NCBI RefSeq assembly: GCF_900103915.1
Contig: NZ_FNIG01000001.1
Coordinates: forward strand, 310,001-374,000
Length of the DNA stretch: 64,000 nucleotides
Direction: 5' to 3'
Origin: Tenuibacillus multivorans
GTDB taxonomy: Bacteria; Bacillota; Bacilli; Bacillales; Alkalibacillaceae
Shown: piece by piece, positions 9,725 through 16,664 of the stretch
How the letters are laid out: the number at the start of each line of letters is the position of its first letter
Numbering within the stretch: the first letter of the stretch is position 1
Notes under the pieces: model-generated
Database searches by the model: none
Seen by the model: only the letters and a program-made list of their open reading frames with translations
Told to the model about the DNA's origin: nothing
Position numbers and translations under genes: made by a program

Positions 9725-9790
9725 ATTCCTACCTGTTTAATAGGAATTATATTCTTTAATATTATAACATGTGCGTGTGTAAACAATCAA
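9725..9790 (-). promoter_or_regulatory. Promoter and palindromic operator of the yrrT operon
   Basis: On the minus strand TTGATT (9785-9790) and TATAAT (9761-9766) are spaced by 18 bp. Just downstream is the inverted repeat ATTCCTA (9725-9731) / TAGGAAT (9741-9747) with a 9-bp spacer. The TAGGAATT part resembles the conserved end of CymR sites, so cysteine-responsive repression is plausible; the match to the full CymR consensus is only partial. Confidence 0.45.
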
Positions 9791-9800
9791 AAAAGGTTTC

Positions 9801-9931
9801 TTTCTCAAAAGGACGCCTGCGGAAAGCGAAGTGTATTTCAACTGCTTTGTTGAAAAGCAACATAGAATACGAAAGCAGTCTTTCTCAAAGTCGCTTTATT
9901 TTTTCTCAAAACCATCACATGAGTGCTCAAA
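9801..9931. repeat. 21-bp repeat remnant interrupted by hairpin-element fragment
   Basis: TTTCTCAAA cores at 9881 and 9902 and GTGCTCAAA at 9923 are exactly 21 bp apart. Another TTTCTCAAA lies at 9801. Between them, 9821-9845 is a near copy of the right arm of the 34.7-kb inverted-repeat element, as if that element had inserted into the array and decayed. No gene is supported between 9701 and 9971. Confidence 0.65.
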
Positions 9932-9967
9932 AAAAAATAACTGAGGGACGGGATGCCCTCAGTTATT
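9928..9967 (-). terminator. Terminator of pdxK
   Basis: Perfect 12-bp stem AATAACTGAGGG (9936-9947) / CCCTCAGTTATT (9956-9967), followed on the minus strand by a T-rich run. Confidence 0.85.
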
Positions 9968-9971
9968 AGAC

Positions 9972-10775
9972 TTAAATATGATTTTTTCGGTTGGCAAATG
10001 GATTAACAGAACCGACATATTGATTTAGTTCCGAAGCGCCCTCAATCGCATTTGTGATAAACGTTTTAGCTGAACGGATTGCTTCAAGTGGTTCTTGGCC
10101 TTTAACGATATATGCCGTAATCGCAGAAGCGAACGTACAGCCAGCACCATGCGTGTATGTCGTATCAATTTCGTCCGTTTCGATCAAAGTGAATTCATCG
10201 CCATTGTAGAAAACATCAACGGCTTGATCACTTTCAACCTCAGAGCCACCTTTTACGATGACGTTTTGAGCACCTTGTTCATAAATTCGTTTCGCAGATT
10301 CCTTCATTTCTTCAACCGTCGTAATGTTAGACATACCCGCTAACTGACCGGCTTCAAATAGGTTGGGTGTCGTAACAAGTGCTTTTGGCACCAATACATC
10401 ACGGAGAGCTTCGGCGTTTTCAGGATGTAACGCCTCATCCTGTCCTTTACAAACGAGAACAGGGTCAATGACAGCAGAAAGATTATGCTTGGTAATCACA
10501 TCTGCTGCAAGCTCGATGACGTCCGCTGTTGGCAGCATCCCCGTTTTCATAATATCAACTCCGACACCATTTAAAATGGTATGAAGCTGCGCTTTTACGG
10601 TTTCTATATCAATTGGGTATACGTCGTGAGCCCAATTGGTAGAAGGGTTTTGTGCCACAATGGTTGTGAGAGCCGTCATCGGATAAATACCAATTTCCTG
10701 AGAAGTTTTAATATCAGCTTGAATGCCAGCGCCACCACTAGTATCTGAACCTGCTAAAACTAATGCTTTTTTCAT
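9972..10775 (-). CDS. pdxK: Pyridoxine/HMP kinase (PdxK, ThiD-like)
   Basis: A ribokinase-superfamily kinase (267 residues) that phosphorylates pyridoxal or pyridoxine, a step of vitamin B6 salvage. Signatures are the N-terminal AGSDTSGGAGIQAD segment, MKTGMLPT, the VIDPVLVCKG loop and the catalytic anion-hole motif THGAGCTFASA. The pattern of conserved blocks matches B. subtilis PdxK (YjbV/YwdB group) more than ThiD, though the two families overlap in activity. It stands alone with its own terminator. Supply of PLP fits the many PLP enzymes around it, but no co-regulation is visible. Confidence 0.85.
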   Translation of the reverse strand: MKKALVLAGSDTSGGAGIQADIKTSQEIGIYPMTALTTIVAQNPSTNWAHDVYPIDIETVKAQLHTILNGVGVDIMKTGMLPTADVIELAADVITKHNLSAVIDPVLVCKGQDEALHPENAEALRDVLVPKALVTTPNLFEAGQLAGMSNITTVEEMKESAKRIYEQGAQNVIVKGGSEVESDQAVDVFYNGDEFTLIETDEIDTTYTHGAGCTFASAITAYIVKGQEPLEAIRSAKTFITNAIEGASELNQYVGSVNPFANRKNHI

Positions 10776-10858
10776 GGGACTCCCTCACTTTCATTTCTCT
10801 TCATTCGTATTGTAAGGCAAATTCACGGGCCTGACAAATAAGTTATTTCACTAAAACA

Positions 10859-12100
10859 TTATGATGTCGAGTGCTTTGTTTTCGACGGTACATTTGATTT
10901 AGTATGGTCTTCTCGCCATTTCAGTAAGAATAAGGCGACACCGCAAGCCATTAGCATAAAACTCGTCATGATAAAGACCGTCGAAATACTATACCAGCCG
11001 GCAACTACACCACCGAGTGCAGGGCCGATTACGTTTCCTAGAAAACGCAGGCTCGTGTTATAGCCGATGACTTCGCCTTGCATCGCGACTGGTGCCTTTT
11101 GACGAATAAACGCCATGCGGACAGGGTTTAGCCCGCCTAACGTGACACCGAGTAGGAATCGGACAACGATTAACTGCCAGACAGCTGTCACAAAGGCTCC
11201 AGGAAGATAAACGATACCAGCACCTAATAAAAGTAGCATCAGAATTTTGATATAACCGAATGTATCACCTAGCCTCCCCCAGCGCCGGGTCATTAGTAAG
11301 TTTCCGAGCCCTGTAATGGAAAAGGCGATACCCGAGATGAGTGCGATATTTTCTGGACCATTGAGTTCACTGACATATAACGCCAGAATCGGCTGTACGG
11401 CAAAGTGCGCCACTTGAATAAACATGGATAAAATAATAACAGAAACTAACATCGGCTGTTTAATGATAAATTGAAAAACTTCTTTTCTAGAATAATTTTG
11501 CTGTTCATTTTCTTCATCTTGAACTCGGAATTCTTTAACCCCAAAAAGAACAAATAAACCTGCCAAAAAGATCGTTCCTGATGTCATTTGAAAGGCTTGA
11601 GCATAGCCAAATGAATCAGCTAATACACCCCCTAATAGAGGTCCCATTAACGTACCGGTGACGTTTCCGGTTTGCAGGGTACCTAAGACACGGCCTGATA
11701 TTTTTTTCGGAGTTTGGGTTGAAATTAAGGCTTGAGATGTCGGGATGAAACCGGTAAACACACCCATAACCAAACGTAGTAAAAATAATTGAAAAACAGA
11801 TTGAACCATACCCATTAAAAAGATACTAACAGCTAAGCCAAATGCTGCTGTGATTAAAATAGGTTTTCGTCCAAATTTATCGCCAACTCGCCCCCAAATA
11901 GGTGAGACGACAAAGGCGGTTAAAAAGGTAATCCCGAACGTCCAGCCAGCCCATGTTTGCACATAATCATCTGAAAAATTGCCAAAGGTTTCGATATAAA
12001 GTGATAAAAATGGCATGACCATGGTCATGCTACCTGCAATAAAAAAATTGGCGAACCACATGATCGCCAAATTACGTTTTCCTAGAGACTCTTGTTCCAA
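10859..12100 (-). CDS. MFS multidrug-type efflux transporter
   Basis: A 413-residue major facilitator protein with twelve predicted membrane helices. The loop 2-3 motif GRVGDKFGRKPIL (family motif A) and the drug:H+ antiporter helix-5 motif C region (TGTLMGPLLGGVLAD) point to the DHA1 drug exporter group. A second motif-A-like copy, RRWGRLGDTFG, lies in the central loop. The substrate cannot be inferred. It is monocistronic, with about 190 bp upstream lacking any gene. Confidence 0.85.
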   Translation of the reverse strand: MEQESLGKRNLAIMWFANFFIAGSMTMVMPFLSLYIETFGNFSDDYVQTWAGWTFGITFLTAFVVSPIWGRVGDKFGRKPILITAAFGLAVSIFLMGMVQSVFQLFLLRLVMGVFTGFIPTSQALISTQTPKKISGRVLGTLQTGNVTGTLMGPLLGGVLADSFGYAQAFQMTSGTIFLAGLFVLFGVKEFRVQDEENEQQNYSRKEVFQFIIKQPMLVSVIILSMFIQVAHFAVQPILALYVSELNGPENIALISGIAFSITGLGNLLMTRRWGRLGDTFGYIKILMLLLLGAGIVYLPGAFVTAVWQLIVVRFLLGVTLGGLNPVRMAFIRQKAPVAMQGEVIGYNTSLRFLGNVIGPALGGVVAGWYSISTVFIMTSFMLMACGVALFLLKWREDHTKSNVPSKTKHSTS

Positions 12101-12237
12101 TGTTGACCCTTCCTTCTGATGTTTCGGATACCGATTATTTCGTTAATCTAAATAATAGCAAAGAACGATATATTTGTCGATTGGAATGATCAAATTTTTA
12201 GAAATTTTCATAAGGCCTTGACTTAAATAAACAAGAT

Positions 12238-12271
12238 AATCTCACTCCCAATATGATTGGTGAGTGAGATT
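12238..12271 (-). terminator. Hairpin downstream of cysK
   Basis: Perfect 10-bp inverted repeat AATCTCACTC / GAGTGAGATT. The T run is weak on both strands, so it may act as a terminator for cysK without being a strong one. Confidence 0.55.
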
Positions 12272-12290
12272 AGGGTTCCCCATATATTAA

Positions 12291-13220
12291 CTAAAAATCA
12301 AATAAATCTCCTGATAGATAGCGCTCACCTGTATCAGGGGCAATGACCACAACAACTTCATCAGGCTGTTTTTGTTTAGCGACTTCAATCGCGGCATAAC
12401 ATGTAGCACCGGCAGATGGGCCAACTAAAATACCCTCTTCTCTTGCTAAACGACGGGCTACTTTATAAGCTTGATCATCGTTTATTCGAATGATTTCATC
12501 GCAAACATCGAGGTTTAATGTATCTGGGATAAATCCAGGGCTTGTTCCGACAAGCTTGTGTTTACCTGGTTGACCGCCCGAAAGAACAGGAGAGCCATCA
12601 GGTTCAACCACATGCACGGTTAAATCGTTATAAACTTTCTTTAACTCCTCACCTGTACCCGTAACAGTACCTCCAGTTCCAGAGCTTGCGACAAACGCCG
12701 ATAGCGGTTTACCAAGGTAATCCATCGCTTCTTTAATTTCCTTTGCAGTCGTATGACGATGGGCATCTGGATTAGCCTGGTTTTCAAATTGCATTGGCAT
12801 AAAACTATTTGGAATTTCATCTAGTAATTCCCTTGCCTTTTCGATGGCTCCTGGCATTTTCTGATCACCAGGTGTTAAAAAGACCTCAGCACCGTAAGCT
12901 TTGAGTAAATTTATCCGCTCTTTTGACATGGTATCAGGCATGGTGAGAATGGCTCGATAACCACGGGCAGCTGCGTTCATGGCAAGGCCAATTCCTGTGT
13001 TACCACTTGTTGGTTCAATAATGGTGGATCCTTCTTTCAATAAGCCTTGTTTTTCAGCTTCAACAATCATATTAAAAGCAGCCCGGTCTTTGACGCTACC
13101 ACTTGGATTAAACAGTTCTAATTTAACATAAATATCAGCACCGCCTGCTGGATTTAAGCGATTTAGTTTAACTAATGGTGTATCACCGATTAATTCAGCA
13201 ATATTATTGACAACACGCAT
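12291..13220 (-). CDS. cysK: Cysteine synthase A
   Basis: O-acetylserine (thiol)-lyase (309 residues), joining O-acetylserine and sulfide to make cysteine. It shows the PLP lysine motif SGSVKDRAAF, the substrate loop TSGNTGIGLA, the phosphate-binding SGTGGTVTGTG loop and the C-terminal GPSAGA segment. ATG 13220 was chosen because AAAGGA lies ten bases before it; the upstream in-frame ATG (13253) lacks a ribosome binding site. Monocistronic. A TATAAT-like element lies about 80 bp upstream on the same strand. Distinct from mccA at 7.6 kb, which serves transsulfuration. Confidence 0.93.
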   Translation of the reverse strand: MRVVNNIAELIGDTPLVKLNRLNPAGGADIYVKLELFNPSGSVKDRAAFNMIVEAEKQGLLKEGSTIIEPTSGNTGIGLAMNAAARGYRAILTMPDTMSKERINLLKAYGAEVFLTPGDQKMPGAIEKARELLDEIPNSFMPMQFENQANPDAHRHTTAKEIKEAMDYLGKPLSAFVASSGTGGTVTGTGEELKKVYNDLTVHVVEPDGSPVLSGGQPGKHKLVGTSPGFIPDTLNLDVCDEIIRINDDQAYKVARRLAREEGILVGPSAGATCYAAIEVAKQKQPDEVVVVIAPDTGERYLSGDLFDF

Positions 13221-13373
13221 CTTTCCACATCCTTTAGTTCTTTTTCTATTCATAGTTTACCAATAGGAAAAAGTCGAATTCAACATTCGTGATTTATTAT
13301 AGTTTATCATAGCTGCAGATATTTTAACCTTAATTGTGTGTTAAGATAAAAGAAAAAAGGTGAGTGACAGTGC

Positions 13374-14201
13374 ATGTCTTTTAAAGATGAAAAGGGAATT
13401 CATACGGATTTTAAAGAACGGATGACCTACGGGGATTATTTAGATTTAGAATCAATTTTAAATTCGCAACACCGGCTGTCGAATCACCATGATGAAATGC
13501 TCTTTATTATCATTCATCAGGTTAGTGAATTGTGGCTCAAACTAACGATACACGAGATTAAGGCGGCATCCGATGCGATACGGAAAGAAAAATTTGATAG
13601 CGCTTTTAAAAAGCTAGCGCGCGTATCAAAAATTCAAAACCAAATCATTCAAGCGTGGGATGTATTAGCAACGATGACACCGGCTGAGTATTTGGAGTTT
13701 CGAGATTATTTGGGGCAAGCTTCAGGTTTTCAATCTTATCAATATCGTATGGTTGAGTTTGCACTCGGGTATAAGACAGAACACGTTTTAAAAATTTATG
13801 AAAAGGATCCTGAGTTACTTCAGGAGCTTCAAGAAGCTTATGAAGCGCCAGGATTATACGATTTTGCGATAGAAGCACTTGCGAAGGCAGGCTTTGACAT
13901 TGATTCTGAGGTACTAGAGCGTGATTTGACGAAAACTTATGAAGCTAATGAAAGTGTAGAACAGGCTTGGATTGAGGTTTATCAGAACGTTGATCAATAT
14001 TGGGATTTATATGAGCTTGCTGAAAAACTCGTTGATATTGAAGATTGGATGCAGCAGTGGCGCTTCCGTCATATGAAGACAGTTGAACGGATTATTGGCC
14101 ATAAACAAGGAACAGGCGGCTCATCAGGCGTCGGCTATTTAAAAAAGGTGCTTGATCACTACTTTTTCCCAGAGTTGTGGAATATACGTACGAAGTTATA
14201 A
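13374..14201 (+). CDS. kynA: Tryptophan 2,3-dioxygenase
   Basis: A heme dioxygenase (275 residues) that opens the indole ring of tryptophan to N-formylkynurenine, the first step of the kynurenine route. The family signatures are clear: [20 protein letters not shown] near the N-terminus and [22 protein letters not shown] near the C-terminus, with its heme-ligand His. It converges with kynB-kynU, which supply the next two steps, so the three genes form one pathway on opposite strands. The start ATG follows AAAAAAGGTGAG. Confidence 0.95.
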   Translation: MSFKDEKGIHTDFKERMTYGDYLDLESILNSQHRLSNHHDEMLFIIIHQVSELWLKLTIHEIKAASDAIRKEKFDSAFKKLARVSKIQNQIIQAWDVLATMTPAEYLEFRDYLGQASGFQSYQYRMVEFALGYKTEHVLKIYEKDPELLQELQEAYEAPGLYDFAIEALAKAGFDIDSEVLERDLTKTYEANESVEQAWIEVYQNVDQYWDLYELAEKLVDIEDWMQQWRFRHMKTVERIIGHKQGTGGSSGVGYLKKVLDHYFFPELWNIRTKL

Positions 14202-14205
14202 GAGG

Positions 14206-14232
14206 AAAGGCCTCGCTGTTGCGAGTCCTTTT
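14206..14232 (+). terminator. Terminator of kynA
   Basis: AAAGGCCTCGC pairs with GCGAGTCCTTTT around a 4-base loop, ending in TTTT. Confidence 0.7.
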
Positions 14233-14255
14233 AATTAAATTCTCATAAATTGTAA

Positions 14256-14385
14256 TTGTCCAAGTTTGTTAAGTTTTTGTCCAAGTTTACCGGCGAATTA
14301 TCCAAGTTATTAATCTTTTTGTCCAAGTTCCATACAAAATTGTTCAAGTTAGGCCATTGATTGTTCAAGTTTATCTTGGGTTACA
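14256..14385. repeat. Exact 21-bp repeat array, six units (TTGTYCAAGTT core)
   Basis: Six copies of the core TTGTYCAAGTT, each followed by a 10-base non-conserved linker. The YCAAGTT parts begin at 14260, 14281, 14302, 14323, 14344 and 14365, exactly 21 bp apart. It begins about 24 bp after the kynA terminator and lies between the convergent kynA and kynB. Confidence 0.9.
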
Positions 14386-14398
14386 TTTTTTAGCAAAC

Positions 14399-15016
14399 CT
14401 AGTCCAAAGTCTCTAAAATAGCACGAACAGGACTGCCATCCGCACCTTCAATATTAAGCGGGAGCGCGGTTAATCGGTAAATGCCTGGGTCGACATCTGA
14501 TAGTCGTAAGCCTTCTAATATGTGAACGCCATTTTTCAATAACGCGTGGTGGGTGTCTAAGGTTTTACTATCTAATGGATCGACGGATGGTAAATCAACG
14601 CCGAGTAACTCAATCCCGTTTTTTAAGAAAAATGATCCGAGCTCAGGGTCGATCACAGGGATTTGCGTTGGGAACTCATTGCCCGTCCATGTTTCCGTTT
14701 TGAGTAAAACGCGTCTGATATTAGATAAATTAAGTCCTTTGAAATCATCTGTTGTGATTTGTCCTTTTGTCGAGACATCAATGACTAAGGCATTACCTAC
14801 GAAAACCTCGAGTGGCAGTTTTTCAATCGTCATACCATCCGATTTAAAGTGAAACGGTGCATCGACATGTGTTGCCGTGTGACAGCTCGTTGTAAACTGT
14901 CCAACGTTAACGGATCCTGTTTCCTCTTGTGACCAGGTTAATTCATAGGAAAAAGGCGTGTCCCCTGGCCAGGTAGGCGTATGGCTATTTAACAAACGAG
15001 AAATATCGATAATCAT
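14399..15016 (-). CDS. kynB: Kynurenine formamidase (arylformamidase)
   Basis: A metal-dependent cyclase-family hydrolase (205 residues) that deformylates N-formylkynurenine to kynurenine. Visible signatures are the N-terminal DISRLLNSHTPTWPGDTPF, the metal-binding CHTATHVDAPFHF motif and LGVDLPSVDPLDS, as in KynB of Bacillus and Pseudomonas. It starts 11 bases after kynU and is the second gene of the kynU-kynB operon. Confidence 0.95.
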   Translation of the reverse strand: MIIDISRLLNSHTPTWPGDTPFSYELTWSQEETGSVNVGQFTTSCHTATHVDAPFHFKSDGMTIEKLPLEVFVGNALVIDVSTKGQITTDDFKGLNLSNIRRVLLKTETWTGNEFPTQIPVIDPELGSFFLKNGIELLGVDLPSVDPLDSKTLDTHHALLKNGVHILEGLRLSDVDPGIYRLTALPLNIEGADGSPVRAILETLD

Positions 15017-15027
15017 GCAATCCCCCC

Positions 15028-16302
15028 TTAAGCGATAATGTCGCGCTCATTTTTGTATTGCTTATACGTTTGATTTTCCATAATATCTTTAATCGTCATC
15101 ACCGTTTGATAAACATCGTGATAGGAGACGTAAAAAGCGACAGGTGCCAATCGAATCACATTTGGGGCACGGAAATCCGGGATAATATGATGATCTTTTA
15201 GAGCCTTACAAATACTGGCGGCCTCTTTATGTTCAAGGCAAACATGCCCTCCACGATGCTCATCATCACGCGGATTCCCTATTGTAAAACCATATTCTGA
15301 TAAAAGTTCATCGACTAAATACATAAGATAAGATGTTGCATTTAATGACTTTTGCCGAATAGCCTCTATGCCGACTTCATTAAACAATTCCAACGAACCA
15401 ATAAGCGGTGCCACACTTAAAACATGAGGGGTTCCGATTTGGAAGGCGCCAGCGCTTTCAGCTGGGGTAAAATCATGCTCCATATCAAATTGTTTTTGCT
15501 TATCCGATCCGAACCAACCAGCCAGTTTCGGCTCAGTATCAAAATGCCTCTCATGGACGAAGAGTCCTGCCACACCACCAGGGCCGTTGTTCACGTATTT
15601 GTAATGACACCAAAACGCAAAATCGGCACCGACTTCATGAAATTGATGAGGAATCGCACCGACTGAATGGCAGCCGTCCCAACCGATTAAAATATCGCGT
15701 TCGTGGGCAGCCTTTGTTAAGCGTTCAATGTCTAACAGCTGACCACTTCGATATAAAACGGTAGGCAGCACCACTAATGCGATATCATCACCCATCGCGG
15801 CGATAATATCTTCTTCATCTAAACTTCTACCATCACGACTTTTAACCCGAATGAGGTGTTCATCAGGGTCTAATCCGTGTAGTTTTATTTGACTTTTTAA
15901 CGCATAAATATCAGATGGGAAATTCAATTCATCCGCGAGAATTTTAGTACGCTTACCTTTTGGTTGATAAAAGGTGGCGACAAGCTGATGTAAATTGGTT
16001 GTCGTCGATCCTGTCACGACAACTTCCTCAGGCTTTGCACCGACTAAAGGGGCGGCTTTTTCACCAAGGTTTTCGGATAAATAAAACCATGGGTAGTCAC
16101 CTTGAGTCCAACCGTCAATTCCATATTTCTTCCAAGCATTCATAACGTTAAGGACGGATTGTTCGGCCCGCTTGGACATAAGGCCCAGCGAATTACCGTC
16201 CATATAAATTTGATTGGCTTTTATGTAAAATTCGTCTTTATAACCCTTTAGTGGGTCTTGTGCGTCTAATTGTTTAGCAAACTCTTCTGTGATATCAAAC
16301 AT
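15028..16302 (-). CDS. kynU: Kynureninase
   Basis: A PLP aspartate-aminotransferase-fold enzyme (424 residues) that cleaves kynurenine to anthranilate and alanine. It has the MDGNSLGL segment, the SGTTTNLH-type cofactor region ([11 protein letters not shown]) and the PLP lysine in [14 protein letters not shown] place the start at ATG 16302, because the upstream in-frame ATG (16320) contains the GGAGGG ribosome binding site itself. It is the first gene of the kynU-kynB operon. No genes for quinolinate synthesis are nearby, so the local end product is anthranilate. Confidence 0.95.
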   Translation of the reverse strand: MFDITEEFAKQLDAQDPLKGYKDEFYIKANQIYMDGNSLGLMSKRAEQSVLNVMNAWKKYGIDGWTQGDYPWFYLSENLGEKAAPLVGAKPEEVVVTGSTTTNLHQLVATFYQPKGKRTKILADELNFPSDIYALKSQIKLHGLDPDEHLIRVKSRDGRSLDEEDIIAAMGDDIALVVLPTVLYRSGQLLDIERLTKAAHERDILIGWDGCHSVGAIPHQFHEVGADFAFWCHYKYVNNGPGGVAGLFVHERHFDTEPKLAGWFGSDKQKQFDMEHDFTPAESAGAFQIGTPHVLSVAPLIGSLELFNEVGIEAIRQKSLNATSYLMYLVDELLSEYGFTIGNPRDDEHRGGHVCLEHKEAASICKALKDHHIIPDFRAPNVIRLAPVAFYVSYHDVYQTVMTIKDIMENQTYKQYKNERDIIA

Positions 16303-16327
16303 CGTAAATCCCTCCTTCATTCAATAT

Positions 16328-16357
16328 ATCATAGATTTCTTTAAAAAACTTGGTCAA
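16328..16357 (-). promoter_or_regulatory. Promoter of the kynU-kynB operon
   Basis: On the minus strand TTGACC (16352-16357) and TATGAT (16328-16333) are separated by 18 bp, about 25 bp before the kynU start codon. Confidence 0.55.
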
Positions 16358-16407
16358 CATAGGTTTGCGTTAAAGTACTCGAATAGTTTTTTGAGTATTC
16401 GAAGCTT

Positions 16408-16620
16408 ATGTTGGGGATTCAGCGTAGGTATTGGGGAATCGGAACAGGTAATTGGGCATTCAGAGTTCCTCATTGGGCAAAAAATCAGTTTTATTGGGGA
16501 ATTATCGTTGATCATAGGGGAATCATCGGTTGTTATGGGGCACTCACAGTGGTTCTTTGGGGAATTAGGATAGAGCATTGGGGTTTTAATCGTGCCCACT
16601 GGGGTTTCAGAGTACTCACT
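16408..16620. repeat. G-rich 21-bp periodic repeat array
   Basis: Ten cores related to TTGGGGAATTAG or TTGGGCATTCAG start at 16411, 16431, 16452, 16473, 16494, 16515, 16535, 16557, 16578 and 16599, mostly 21 bp apart. Linkers vary. The core is the same as in the array at 3.6 kb. It lies between the 5' end of kynU and the 3' end of the PAS-GGDEF-EAL gene. Confidence 0.85.
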
Positions 16621-16636
16621 CAATCACACCATAAAA

Positions 16637-16664
16637 AAGGTGAGAGGAAACACCCACTCACCTT
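16637..16664 (-). terminator. Terminator of the PAS-GGDEF-EAL gene
   Basis: AAGGTGAG / CTCACCTT stem overlapping the stop codon, followed on the minus strand by TTTTTT. Confidence 0.8.

Noticed and set aside
9378-9969. Plus-strand frames opposite yrrT and in the yrrT-pdxK gap
   Set aside because: Shadow frames and repeat-derived sequence; none has a plausible start signal.
14256-14385. CRISPR array
   Set aside because: Unit length is 21 bp with only an 11-bp core and 10-bp linkers, far shorter than CRISPR repeats and spacers, and no cas genes are in the window.
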